From assembly GCA_958353395.1 (NCBI GenBank), contig CATWSG010000006.1, positions 1 to 64,000 on the forward strand: 64,000 bases of DNA. Direction: 5' to 3'. The first letter of the stretch is position 1; each line of letters begins with the position of its first letter. The position numbers and the translations under genes are program-made. Under the pieces are notes generated by a model that had not been told where the DNA came from, ran no database searches, and worked only from the letters and a program-made list of their open reading frames with translations. The stretch comes from an uncultured Collinsella sp. Lineage in GTDB: Bacteria; Actinomycetota; Coriobacteriia; Coriobacteriales; Coriobacteriaceae. This document shows positions 10,048 to 18,364 of the stretch, in pieces.

Positions 10048-11646
10048 TTAGTTCTCCTCTGATCCAGAAACATCCGAATGGTGCTTGGCCATGAACTGCT
10101 GCTTGAAGTCGCCGATGACGCGCAAGAGCTCAGCCTTGGTGTCATCATCGATCTTCTTGGCGCGAACCTTGTCGAGCAGCGAGCCAAAGCCATTGTCCAT
10201 GTACTCGATGAGCTCGGCACGGAAAGGCAGCACGTCGGCAATCTCCAGGTCATCCAGGAAGCCCTCGTTGCCAGCGAACAGCGTAACGATCTGCTCGCCA
10301 ACCTCAAACGGCTTGTAGCGCGGCTGCTTCAGGAGCTCGGTCATGCGGGCACCATGGGTCAGCTGCTTCTGAGTAGCCTCGTCAAGGTCGGAGCCAAACT
10401 GCGTAAAGCCAGCGAGCTCCTGATAGGAAGCGAGGTCCAGACGGAGGTTGCCGGCGACCTGCTTCATGGCCTTGGTCTGCGCATCGCCACCGACGCGGGA
10501 CACGGAAATGCCCACGTCGACTGCCGGGCGCTGGCCCTGGAAGAAGAGCTCGGACTGCAGGTAGATCTGACCATCGGTAATGGAAATGACGTTGGTCGGA
10601 ATGTAGGCCGAGACGTCGCCGTCCTGGGTCTCGATGATCGGCAGAGCTGTCATGGAGCCGTAACCGTTCTTCTTGGACATCTTGACAGCACGCTCGAGCA
10701 GACGAGAGTGCAGGTAGAAGATGTCACCAGGATAGGCCTCGCGTCCGGGCGGACGATGCAGCGTCAACGACATCTGACGGTAGGCCACAGCCTGCTTGGA
10801 CAGGTCATCGTAGATGACGAGCACGTGGCCGCCGGGGTTGGTCTCGCTGGCGGGCTTGCCGTCCTCGCCGTTGTACATGAAGAACTCGCCGATAGCGGCA
10901 CCGGCCATAGGCGCGATGTACTGCATAGGGGCGGAATCGGCAGCGGTGGCCGAAACGATGATGGTGTAGTCGAGCGCACCGTGCTGAGCGAGGGTCTCGC
11001 GGATGTTGGCAACCGTGGAGGCCTTCTGGCCGATGGCGACATAGATGCAGACCATGCCCTTGCCGCGCTGGTTGAGGATAGCGTCGATGGCAATGGCGGT
11101 CTTACCGGTCTTACGGTCGCCGATGATGAGCTCTCGCTGACCGCGACCAATAGGCACCATGGAGTCGATGGCCAACAGGCCGGTCTGAACCGGCTCGCAC
11201 ACCGGGGTACGGTCGATGACGCCGGGGGCCTTGAACTCAATGGGACGACGGTGCGTGGCGACGATGTCGCCCAGGCCGTCGATGGGCTGGCCGAGCGGAT
11301 TGACGACGCGGCCGAGCATGGCGCGGCTCACGGGGATATCCATAATGCGGCCAGTGGTGCGGCACTCGTCGCCTTCCTTGATGGAGTCGACGGCACCAAA
11401 CAGAACGGCGCCGACCTCGTCACGGTCAAGGTTCTGGGCAAGGCCGAAGACGGTCTCACCGGTATCGGAGCTCTTGAACTCCAGAAGCTCGCCTGCCATG
11501 GCGCTCTTGAGGCCGGAGACGCGCGCGATGCCGTCGCCTACCTCGTCGACCGTTGAAACCTCATGCGTATCGACCGTCGCGGAGAGGCTCGTGAGCTGCT
11601 CCTGCAGTTTCTTGGCGATATCCTGGGCATTGAGGGTTTCGGACAT
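10048..11646 (-). CDS. atpA: ATP synthase F1 alpha subunit
   Basis: 532 residues. Non-catalytic nucleotide site with Walker A GDRKTGKT (176-183), and [32 protein letters not shown] typical of alpha subunits, quoted here only as its two halves VIYDDLSKQ and [10 protein letters not shown]. Its start overlaps the atpH stop (TAATG). Confidence 0.98.
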   Translation of the reverse strand: MSETLNAQDIAKKLQEQLTSLSATVDTHEVSTVDEVGDGIARVSGLKSAMAGELLEFKSSDTGETVFGLAQNLDRDEVGAVLFGAVDSIKEGDECRTTGRIMDIPVSRAMLGRVVNPLGQPIDGLGDIVATHRRPIEFKAPGVIDRTPVCEPVQTGLLAIDSMVPIGRGQRELIIGDRKTGKTAIAIDAILNQRGKGMVCIYVAIGQKASTVANIRETLAQHGALDYTIIVSATAADSAPMQYIAPMAGAAIGEFFMYNGEDGKPASETNPGGHVLVIYDDLSKQAVAYRQMSLTLHRPPGREAYPGDIFYLHSRLLERAVKMSKKNGYGSMTALPIIETQDGDVSAYIPTNVISITDGQIYLQSELFFQGQRPAVDVGISVSRVGGDAQTKAMKQVAGNLRLDLASYQELAGFTQFGSDLDEATQKQLTHGARMTELLKQPRYKPFEVGEQIVTLFAGNEGFLDDLEIADVLPFRAELIEYMDNGFGSLLDKVRAKKIDDDTKAELLRVIGDFKQQFMAKHHSDVSGSEEN

Positions 11647-12122
11647 TAGGCTTCACCTCCGTACGAATTAGCAGAGTTTGCGAGGGTCTCCTGCGCGATG
11701 CGCAGCTGCGTCTTGACGGAAATGTCACGACGCTCGCCGCGGGCCTCGAGCACCAGGCCGCCCACGATAGACGGGTCGACCTGCTCGATAAGGAATACTT
11801 TGCGGCCGAAGTCCTGCTCGCATTTCTTAGTGATGGTTTGACGCAGCTCGTCGTCGAGCGGGATCGCCGTGGTGACGGTCACGCCCACTACATCCTCGTC
11901 TTCCTCGGCAACATACTTAAAGGCAGCTGCCACCTTGGGAAGAAGGTCGAGCTGGTCGCGCTTGGACATGGTGTCGAGCACGGCGATGATCTCGGGGCTG
12001 GCAGAAGCCAGGCGCTCGACCATCTCGAGGTCCTCGAACACATGGTTCTCGGCCTTGGCGGCTTCCAAAAGGGAACGCGCGTAGGTCTCGAGCACCTTGT
12101 CCTGATAGCGGCTAGTCGGCAT
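11646..12122 (-). CDS. atpH: ATP synthase F1 delta subunit
   Basis: 158-residue peripheral-stalk subunit connecting F1 to the b subunits. The family pattern is seen as Y-A-x-x-L near the N terminus ([11 protein letters not shown]) and the C-terminal stretch [18 protein letters not shown]. It overlaps atpF by 11 bases and atpA by one. Confidence 0.95.
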   Translation of the reverse strand: MPTSRYQDKVLETYARSLLEAAKAENHVFEDLEMVERLASASPEIIAVLDTMSKRDQLDLLPKVAAAFKYVAEEDEDVVGVTVTTAIPLDDELRQTITKKCEQDFGRKVFLIEQVDPSIVGGLVLEARGERRDISVKTQLRIAQETLANSANSYGGEA

Positions 12123-12714
12123 TCAGGCTACCTGCTTCCTGGATGTATCGCTCGATGAGCTTCTTCTGCTCGGCATCGTCCTCGAGTGCCTCGCCCACGA
12201 TCTTGGAGGCGACGGCAACGGACAGGTCGGCGATGGAGCTCGCGGCACCGGCGTAGATGGACTTGCGCTCGTCCTCGACGGTCGTATGGGCCTTGGCGAT
12301 GATCTCCTCGGCCTCCTTGTGAGCAGCCTCGATGATACGGGCACGCTCGGACTCGGCGTCCTTACGGGCCTCGAGAACGATGTCGGCAGCCTGACGACGG
12401 GCGTCGGTGACGATCGAGTCGGACTCAGCGCGCTTGGCGATAGCCTCCTGCTTGGTCTTCTCGGCCTCGTCGAGGCTCTCCTCGATCTTCTTGCCGCGCT
12501 CCTCCATGGTTTTCATGATGCCCGGCAGGGCGACCTTGGCCAGCACGATCCAGATAATCAGGAAGGCGATAAGCGCCGGGATGAACTCCGCCATCTTAGG
12601 GATGAGGATGTCCGCACCGGCGGCGCCGTCCTCGGCGAACGCGGAAACCGGCATGAGCAGCGCGGCCGCGGACGCGGAGAGTGCGATCGCGCTCTTCTGG
12701 GATGAAAGATTCAT
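12112..12714 (-). CDS. atpF: ATP synthase F0 b subunit
   Basis: 200-residue peripheral-stalk protein. One membrane helix (about 40-64, FIPALIAFLIIWIVLAKVAL) is followed by a long charged coiled coil (about 70-160). Unusually, the N terminus (residues 1-27, ALSASAAALLMPVSAFA) looks like a cleavable signal peptide ending in AFA, which would put residue 28 outside the membrane as required for b topology. Lies between atpE and atpH and overlaps the latter. Confidence 0.95.
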   Translation of the reverse strand: MNLSSQKSAIALSASAAALLMPVSAFAEDGAAGADILIPKMAEFIPALIAFLIIWIVLAKVALPGIMKTMEERGKKIEESLDEAEKTKQEAIAKRAESDSIVTDARRQAADIVLEARKDAESERARIIEAAHKEAEEIIAKAHTTVEDERKSIYAGAASSIADLSVAVASKIVGEALEDDAEQKKLIERYIQEAGSLNAD

Positions 12715-12729
12715 ACTTGACGCTCCGTG

Positions 12730-12924
12730 CTATTTAACGATCAGCGCGACAACGAAGCCGATCAGAGCCAGAGCCTCGCCGAAAGCGGAGCCCATGATGA
12801 AGACGGTGAACACGCGGCCCTGGACCTCAGGCTGACGGGCCATAGCACCCGTAGCACCCAGAGCAGACAGGCCGATAGCAAGACCAGCGCCGATAACACC
12901 GAGACCGTAACCGATAACTCCCAC
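12730..12924 (-). CDS. atpE: ATP synthase F0 c subunit
   Basis: 64-residue hairpin of two membrane helices forming the rotor ring. Gly-rich helix 1 (GYGLGVIGAGLAIG), polar loop ARQPE (29-33) and the ion-binding carboxylate Glu50 in FGEALALIGF are visible. The residue after Glu50 is Ala, and no Ser/Thr needed for typical sodium coordination follows, so proton coupling is inferred. The start is GTG with a very strong AAAGGAGG six bases upstream, suiting the high copy number. At 64 residues it is a little short for the family. Confidence 0.95.
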   Translation of the reverse strand: MGVIGYGLGVIGAGLAIGLSALGATGAMARQPEVQGRVFTVFIMGSAFGEALALIGFVVALIVK

Positions 12925-13048
12925 GATTCCTCCTTTGTCGTGCGTGTCTTATTTCACGCAGGATAACCTTTTTATAACTGCCGGGCTCCATGGGTACGGG
13001 CACCGGCGGTTTAACGAATTACCTTACCTTTAAGGCGCGAACGGAAGA

Positions 13049-13852
13049 CTACTCCTCCTCCGCGACCTCCTCTGCCTCGGAGACATACACGGCGGTAAGG
13101 ACCGTGAAGACGTAAGCCTGGATGGCGCCGACCACAAGCTCGATCGCATAGATCAGGATGAGGATGGCAAGCCAGGCCAGCGAAGGCAGGGCGCCGACGG
13201 CGTGGGCCGCGGAAACCTGCTGAAGCAGCGGCTGCATGAACATGCTCGCCATGATGGCAAACGAGCCCATGACCACGTGTCCTGCGAACATGTTGCAGAA
13301 CAGACGGACGGCGAGCGTGATGAGGCGCAGGAAGGTCGAGAAAAGCTCGACGACCCACACGAGCACGTTCATCGGGAAGCTCACGCCCTGCGGGGCGAGG
13401 CTCTTGATGTAGCCGATCACGCCGTGAGCCTTGCATCCGTAGTAGATGAAGTACACGAAGGCGAAGATGGCGAGCGCGGCGGTGGAGCCGATTGCGCCGG
13501 TGCCGGGCTTCATTCCCGGGATCAGGCCGATCATGTTGTTGATCAGGATGAACAGGAAAAGCGAGCACAGGAACGGGAAGTGCTTCTTCCAGTTCTCACC
13601 CACGACACCCTTGCCGATATCGTTCTCGACGTACTCGATGATGTACTCGAAACCGTTGACGAAGAAGCCCTTGGGAACCAAAGTCTGCTTCTTCTTGAAC
13701 ACGGCCAGGACGATCAGGAGCACGATCGTGGAGACGATCAGCCAAAACGAGTACTGCGTGATGCCGCAGCTCAGATCGCCCACGACAGGGGTGGAGCTGA
13801 ACTCGCTGACCAGATGATTAATCTCATCAGGCAGCTTTTCAAAAATTTCCAC
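13049..13852 (-). CDS. atpB: ATP synthase F0 a subunit
   Basis: 267-residue polytopic stator subunit carrying the ion half-channels. The essential arginine is Arg183 in LAVRLFCNMFAGH, and the last helices contain the usual ELVVGAIQAYVFTVL. About five or six membrane helices; acidic tail EAEEVAEEE. Starts three bases after the AtpI-like gene. Confidence 0.97.
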   Translation of the reverse strand: MEIFEKLPDEINHLVSEFSSTPVVGDLSCGITQYSFWLIVSTIVLLIVLAVFKKKQTLVPKGFFVNGFEYIIEYVENDIGKGVVGENWKKHFPFLCSLFLFILINNMIGLIPGMKPGTGAIGSTAALAIFAFVYFIYYGCKAHGVIGYIKSLAPQGVSFPMNVLVWVVELFSTFLRLITLAVRLFCNMFAGHVVMGSFAIMASMFMQPLLQQVSAAHAVGALPSLAWLAILILIYAIELVVGAIQAYVFTVLTAVYVSEAEEVAEEE

Positions 13853-13855
13853 GAC

Positions 13856-14167
13856 TTACCTTTCGACCTCATGAGGATCTCGCAGCGCCTTGGCGACGCG
13901 AACCGCGCAGGCGGCCATAAAGGCCACGAAGCCGATCGCCTCGCCCAGGAGGAACATGCGAAATGCCTCTCCGAACAACACAAACACAACCAAGGTAAAG
14001 ACAAGCAACGCGATTGCCGAGACCGCGAGACTCACCATACCCTTGAGCATGTCCGCATTCTGCTTATCGTCAAGAACCGGCTTGAGCGTAAAGACAAAGG
14101 GAAGGAAGGCAATCGCGCCCGCGATGGCACCTGCAACGATAGCGAGCAGATCGGCTATCTGAAACAC
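13856..14167 (-). CDS. AtpI-like membrane protein at the head of the ATP synthase operon
   Basis: About 103 residues with four hydrophobic segments, in the position of atpI, whose products help assemble the c-ring or supply magnesium. Sequence similarity to AtpI is weak by eye, so the call rests on place, length and topology. The GTG at 14167 is chosen because GTGAGG lies 6 bases upstream; a GTG at 14179 is possible. The longer frame from TTG at 14242 is excluded because that codon lies upstream of the predicted -10 (14229-14234). Confidence 0.75.
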   Translation of the reverse strand: MFQIADLLAIVAGAIAGAIAFLPFVFTLKPVLDDKQNADMLKGMVSLAVSAIALLVFTLVVFVLFGEAFRMFLLGEAIGFVAFMAACAVRVAKALRDPHEVER

Positions 14168-14228
14168 TGGCGTCCTCACTTTCCTTTTTAACGCCTCACA
14201 GAACAGTTCCCGCCAAACATTGGTGACT

Positions 14229-14256
14229 ATTGTACGAGCCAATCGCTAAAGTACAA
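14229..14256 (-). promoter_or_regulatory. Promoter of the ATP synthase operon
   Basis: On the minus strand: -35 TTGTAC (14251-14256), 16-base spacer, -10 TACAAT (14229-14234). It is 62 bases upstream of the AtpI-like start and has no competing hairpin. Confidence 0.72.
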
Positions 14257-14371
14257 CCGAAAAAGCATCGGTTAATACGCACCTGTTCGTTTTCTTAAGA
14301 CCTTCTTTATGCCGCAGGTACGGTAATACATTTTTCTCGAACCCTGCAGGGCAAAACGTCCGTTAACAGGA

Positions 14372-14406
14372 GTGCGCGCGGTCGCCTTTTGTTCGACCGC
14401 GCGCAC
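14372..14406 (-). terminator. GC-rich hairpin after upp
   Basis: Perfect 13-bp stem (GTGCGCGCGGTCG and complement; 14372-14384 with 14394-14406) with a 9-base loop, 42 bases after the upp stop codon. There is no T run on the minus strand, so it may stabilise the 3-prime end rather than terminate by itself. Confidence 0.6.
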
Positions 14407-14448
14407 CGTTTCTTCGTATTTGCAGCCGCGGCCGTCTTAGCCCAGCGA

Positions 14449-15096
14449 CTAGAGCGTGCCGTAGATGCGGTCGCCGGCGTCGCCGAGACCGGGAACGATG
14501 TAGGCAGCCTCGTTGAGATGGTCGTCGATGGCGCAGGTATAGATATGCACATCGGGATCCTTCTCAGTCAGCGACTTGAGGCCCTCGGGGGCCGCGACGA
14601 TGCACAGCATGCGGATGTCCTTGACACCGCGCCCGCGCAGGTAGCTGATGGCCATCTCGGCCGAACCGCCCGTGGCGAGCATGGGGTCGACGACCAGGCA
14701 GATGCGCTGGTCGATATCCTTGGGCATCTTGCAGTAATACTCGTGCGGCTCGTGGGTGACCTCGTCGCGCTCCATGCCGATGTGGCCCACGCGAGCGGAG
14801 GGCACCAGGTCGAGGATACCGTCGACCATGCCAAGGCCCGCACGCAGGATGGGCACGATGGCGAGTTTCTTGCCGGCAAGCTGTTTGAACGTGGCGGTAG
14901 TGATGGGGGTCTCGACCTCGACGTCTTCCATAGGCAGGTCGCGCATGGCCTCGTAGCCGTCAAAAAGCGCGAGTTCGCGCACGAGCTGACGGAACTGGTT
15001 GGTGCCGGTGTTTTTGTCGCGCAGGATCGACAGCTTGTGCTGGACGAGCGGATGATCGACAAGCGTCACACGGGACGCATCGTAGGTGACGGTCAT
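14449..15096 (-). CDS. upp: Uracil phosphoribosyltransferase
   Basis: Salvages uracil to UMP with PRPP in the cytoplasm. 215 residues, typical length. The PRPP loop DPMLATGGS (137-145), the LRAGLG motif (85-90) and the C-terminal uracil-binding region [15 protein letters not shown] are intact. The start at 15096 has AAAGGGG upstream; a longer frame to 15156 adds 20 unrelated residues. Separated from the ATP synthase genes by its own hairpin and their promoter. Confidence 0.97.
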   Translation of the reverse strand: MTVTYDASRVTLVDHPLVQHKLSILRDKNTGTNQFRQLVRELALFDGYEAMRDLPMEDVEVETPITTATFKQLAGKKLAIVPILRAGLGMVDGILDLVPSARVGHIGMERDEVTHEPHEYYCKMPKDIDQRICLVVDPMLATGGSAEMAISYLRGRGVKDIRMLCIVAAPEGLKSLTEKDPDVHIYTCAIDDHLNEAAYIVPGLGDAGDRIYGTL

Positions 15097-15219
15097 GGGT
15101 TGATTGCCCCTTTCGTTGCAGCCGCAAAACGGCCTTGCTGACAAGGCGCGCAGCAATGTTGCCGCCGCACGCCATGCATAAGTTTAGCGGTTTGTTGTAT
15201 CGAGCAGCCCATCGCAGCC

Positions 15220-16761
15220 CTACTGTGCGGTACTGAGCGAGCGCTTGACTGCATCACGCCAGCCCGCAAGGTTTTGCTCGCGACGCTCGGCGGACATATG
15301 GGGAAGGAAGGTCCTAACGATCTGGGCATTTTGCTCCAGCTCTTCAAGGTCTTCCCAATAGCCGACGGCAAGACCCGCCAAGTACGCGGCACCGATTGCC
15401 GTGGTCTCCACCGTCTCGCATTGCAGCACGGGGATATCCAGCAGGTCGGCCTGGAATTGCATGATGAACTCGTTGCGCGAGGCACCGCCATCGACAGACA
15501 GGCGCTCAATCGAAAGCCCCACGTCCTGCTCCATGGCGCGCAGCACGTCGTAGCTCTGATATGCCATGGATTCGCAGGCGGCACGTACGATGGTCGCACG
15601 GCTCGAGGCGCCGGTCAGACCGCACACGATACCGCGGGCATGCGGGTCCCACCAGGGAGCACCCAAACCTGCAAAGGCGGGAACGAAGTAGCAGCCCTCG
15701 TTGTCGCTAATCGAAGCGGCGAGTTGTGCCGACTCGCTCACGCTCGAGATGATGCCCATGCTGTTGCGAAGCCAGTTCATCGTTGAACCGGAGGCAAAAA
15801 TAGAGCCCTCGAGCGCATAGCTGACTTTGCCGTCCGCAGCGATACCGATGGTGGAGACCAGGCCATTCTTGGATTCGACGATCTCGTCACCGGTGTTCAT
15901 GAGCATAAAGCAGCCCGTGCCATAGGTGTTTTTGGTCTGGCCGGGATAGAAGCAGCAGTGGCCGAACAGCGATGCCTGCTGGTCGCCCGCCACGCCCATG
16001 ATGGGCGGCATGTTGGTCATGATGTCGCTCGCGACGCGGCCGTAGTCGCCCGAGCTCCAGCGAACCTCGGGCATCATGGAACGTGGAACGTCAAAGAGCG
16101 CCAGCAGGTCGTCGTCCCAATCGAGCGTATGGATATTAAAGAGTGCCGTGCGGCTGGCATTGGTGTAGTCGGTGGCAAAGACCTGGCCGCCGGTGAGGTT
16201 GTAGATGAGCCAGGTGTCGATGGTGCCAAACATGAGGTCGCCCGCCGCCGCGCTCTCGCGTGCGCCGTCGACGTTGTCGAGAATCCACTGCACCTTGGAG
16301 GCCGAGAAATACGGGTCAAGCGTAAGTCCCGTGCGGGAGCGCACCAGCTCCTCGCAACCCTGTTCAACCAACGCGTCGATCGCCGGCGCGGTACGACGGC
16401 ACTGCCATACGATGGCGTTATAGATGGGCTGGCCGCTCACGCGGTCCCAGACCACCGTGGTCTCGCGCTGGTTGGAGATGCCGATGGCGGCGATGCGATC
16501 GGAATGGATGCCGCTCTTAAACTGAACCTCCATCATCACGCCGATCTGGCTGGCAAGCACCTCCGTGGGATCCTGCTCCACCCAGCCGGGGCGCGGGAAG
16601 CTGGTTTTGACGCTACGACGCGCCTGGGCAACGATGCAGCCGTATTCGTCGACAATGGCCGCGAGTACCGAGGTAGTGCCGCAGTCGAGCGCCATGATGT
16701 AGGAACCGCCAAAGTTAAACGAGGCATCTTCCATGCCCAGGCTGCCCAGATTCAACGACAT
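15220..16761 (-). CDS. glpK: Glycerol kinase
   Basis: Phosphorylates glycerol to glycerol 3-phosphate with ATP. 513 residues of the FGGY family: N-terminal ALDCGTTSVLAAIVDEYG phosphate loop, GISNQRETTVVWD, WILDNVDGAR, and the C-terminal LSVDGGASRN. Glycerol contacts are suggested by NQRE and the conserved Asp of VAGDQQASLFG. Glycerol facilitator or dehydrogenase genes are not adjacent. It follows tsaC by 13 bases and is likely co-transcribed with it. Confidence 0.95.
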   Translation of the reverse strand: MSLNLGSLGMEDASFNFGGSYIMALDCGTTSVLAAIVDEYGCIVAQARRSVKTSFPRPGWVEQDPTEVLASQIGVMMEVQFKSGIHSDRIAAIGISNQRETTVVWDRVSGQPIYNAIVWQCRRTAPAIDALVEQGCEELVRSRTGLTLDPYFSASKVQWILDNVDGARESAAAGDLMFGTIDTWLIYNLTGGQVFATDYTNASRTALFNIHTLDWDDDLLALFDVPRSMMPEVRWSSGDYGRVASDIMTNMPPIMGVAGDQQASLFGHCCFYPGQTKNTYGTGCFMLMNTGDEIVESKNGLVSTIGIAADGKVSYALEGSIFASGSTMNWLRNSMGIISSVSESAQLAASISDNEGCYFVPAFAGLGAPWWDPHARGIVCGLTGASSRATIVRAACESMAYQSYDVLRAMEQDVGLSIERLSVDGGASRNEFIMQFQADLLDIPVLQCETVETTAIGAAYLAGLAVGYWEDLEELEQNAQIVRTFLPHMSAERREQNLAGWRDAVKRSLSTAQ

Positions 16762-16774
16762 CGCTTACACCCTT

Positions 16775-17518
16775 CTATTGCATCGGGTCGGACAGGACCC
16801 GCTCAATCTCTGATGCGGGAAGTGCGCCTTGGCGCAGGATCTGGAGCCCGCCGTGCTGGAACGACACGATGGTCGAGGCGTCGCGACACGGGGTCTCACC
16901 GGCGTCGACGGCAACATCGACCCCCTCCAGGATGCGACCCTCGACGGCGGCAAAGCTTGCCGGCGAAGGCGCGCCGTGCGTGTTGGCGCTCGTGCAGGCA
17001 AGGGGACTGCCGCAGGCGCGGATGAGCGCTTGGACCACGGGAGAGGCCGAAGCGCGCAGGGCCACGGTGTCGTCGGCAGCGCGCATAAAGGTCGGCACGC
17101 AGGGGGCTGCCTTGACCACGATAGTCAGGGCTCCCGGCCAGCATCGTCGCGCGAGTACGCGGGCATCTTCCGGGATATCCACGCCATAGCGGTCGAGTGC
17201 TTCGACGCCATCGACCAGCCAAGCGACGGTTTGCGTGAGCTCACGTTGCTTGAGAGTGAAGATACGGCGATAGCCGGTGCCGAGCGCAGGAACTGCGGCG
17301 CCATTGACGGCAGCCTGCGGATCGCGCGGCCACGATGGGAATTCGCTTGTATCTTGGGGCACGGCGCCCGAGAAGGCGTTGACTGCCACGGCGACACCGT
17401 AGACGGTCTCGGTCGGAATCAAGGCCAGGCCGCCGCGGCCGAGCACCTCGGCCGTGCGCTCGACGGCAAGCCGATGCGGCTCGCGCGTTCCCTCGTATAC
17501 CCGATAGACCGTCTGCAT
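16775..17518 (-). CDS. tsaC: L-threonylcarbamoyladenylate synthase (Sua5/YrdC/TsaC family)
   Basis: Makes threonylcarbamoyl-AMP from Thr, bicarbonate and ATP for the t6A37 modification of ANN-decoding tRNAs. 247 residues; single YrdC domain with LIPTETVYG near the N terminus, the K-x-R equivalent FTLKQRE, RRCWPGALTIVV, and the S-x-N equivalent TSANTHGAPSP. There is an insertion of about 30 residues after the TETVYG helix and no Sua5 C-terminal domain. Tandem with glpK. Confidence 0.88.
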   Translation of the reverse strand: MQTVYRVYEGTREPHRLAVERTAEVLGRGGLALIPTETVYGVAVAVNAFSGAVPQDTSEFPSWPRDPQAAVNGAAVPALGTGYRRIFTLKQRELTQTVAWLVDGVEALDRYGVDIPEDARVLARRCWPGALTIVVKAAPCVPTFMRAADDTVALRASASPVVQALIRACGSPLACTSANTHGAPSPASFAAVEGRILEGVDVAVDAGETPCRDASTIVSFQHGGLQILRQGALPASEIERVLSDPMQ

Positions 17519-17652
17519 GTGTATGCCAGCCCCTTACGCTCCGGTGCAAGTTTGTTTACTGTGGGGCATTCTCGCACGAAACGTTCAACCTATTTGCCCA
17601 GAGCGCATGTTGGTTTGGTGAGCGGCTCTAGTAGTCGGTGAAAGTGAGGGGG

Positions 17653-18099
17653 TTATTGGACTGCGACGAACTTCTTTGGCCTGCCGGCGTGGCGTTCTTG
17701 GGCGGCGTAGCGCTCGATGCTGTCTATCGTTATCATCCGACGGCCGTCGACAAGTTCAACATCGAGCTTTCCGGCTTTGACCAGCGCGGTAATCCGCGGA
17801 GCGGAGACTTTGAGGTCCAGCGCTGCGTCTTTAAATGTTCGGCACGCCGCTTCCCGAGCGTCCTCGTGGTCGATTTCGACTGAAAGGGCCACGACCTCGG
17901 CCGAGCGTTCGTACCCTGCCGGAGTCAAACCGTTGTTGAGGTCGTCGGCCAAAAACGCCATCAGTGCCTCGGTGGCGTGGGCAATCGCTTCTTCGCGCGT
18001 ATCGCCATCGGCAAAGGCGCCGGGAATCTGCGGGAAACTGGCGCAGTAACCGTCGTCTTCTTTTATGAGAACGCAGTCATAGGTAAATCGCTGCCTCAT
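17653..18099 (-). CDS. hicB: HicB-family antitoxin
   Basis: 148-residue antitoxin. The N-terminal partially degraded RNase-H-like HicB domain (YDCVLIKEDDGYCASFPQIPG, about 4-60) is followed by a C-terminal DNA-binding segment (about 95-140; RITALVKAGKLDVE and GRRMITIDSIERY) of helix-turn-helix type. It should neutralise HicA and repress the operon. The start at 18099 has GGAGG four bases before ATG, inside the end of hicA; the upstream ATG at 18117 has no site. Second gene of the hicAB operon. Confidence 0.9.
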   Translation of the reverse strand: MRQRFTYDCVLIKEDDGYCASFPQIPGAFADGDTREEAIAHATEALMAFLADDLNNGLTPAGYERSAEVVALSVEIDHEDAREAACRTFKDAALDLKVSAPRITALVKAGKLDVELVDGRRMITIDSIERYAAQERHAGRPKKFVAVQ

Positions 18100-18110
18100 T
18101 TTGCCTCCAA

Positions 18111-18296
18111 CTACCATTCAGCTTGGCGACGAATACTTGCCCACGTGCCCTTCTTTGGTCGATCACCACCAGAGCCGTTCACGGTGACAACACGGTCACC
18201 AGAAACATACTTAGCATGACTACCGACTTGCGCGACCTTCACGAATCCATCGTGCTTGAGTAGGGCAATGATTTCCCGAAAGGTAGGAGGTTGCAT
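18111..18296 (-). CDS. hicA: HicA-family mRNA interferase toxin
   Basis: 61-residue toxin with the dsRBD-like HicA fold. The catalytic histidine His27 lies in GSHAKY and the basic C terminus GGDRPKKGTWASIRRQAE is typical. It cleaves mRNA when not bound by HicB. First gene of the operon, toxin before antitoxin as usual for hicAB, with its own promoter and palindrome just upstream. Confidence 0.93.
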   Translation of the reverse strand: MQPPTFREIIALLKHDGFVKVAQVGSHAKYVSGDRVVTVNGSGGDRPKKGTWASIRRQAEW

Positions 18297-18320
18297 GGGC
18301 CGACCTCTTTCAGCCGTCCT

Positions 18321-18342
18321 AATTATAAACTACTTTATAATT
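18321..18342. promoter_or_regulatory. hicAB operator palindrome
   Basis: Perfect 9-4-9 inverted repeat, AATTATAAA, CTAC, TTTATAATT, covering the -10 and most of the spacer of the hicAB promoter. It is well placed for autorepression by HicB (inference from how hicAB operons are controlled). Confidence 0.72.
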
Positions 18343-18350
18343 TTTGCTAA
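18322..18350 (-). promoter_or_regulatory. hicAB promoter
   Basis: Minus strand: -35 TTAGCA (18345-18350), 17-base spacer, consensus -10 TATAAT (18322-18327), 25 bases upstream of the hicA ATG. The local sequence is strikingly AT-rich compared with its surroundings. Confidence 0.8.
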
Positions 18351-18364
18351 CCAGTTAATAAATA

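Noticed and set aside
14168..14242. Longer AtpI-like protein starting at TTG 14242
   Set aside because: The TTG lies upstream of the predicted -10 of the operon promoter, and a GTG with a good ribosome site exists at 14167.
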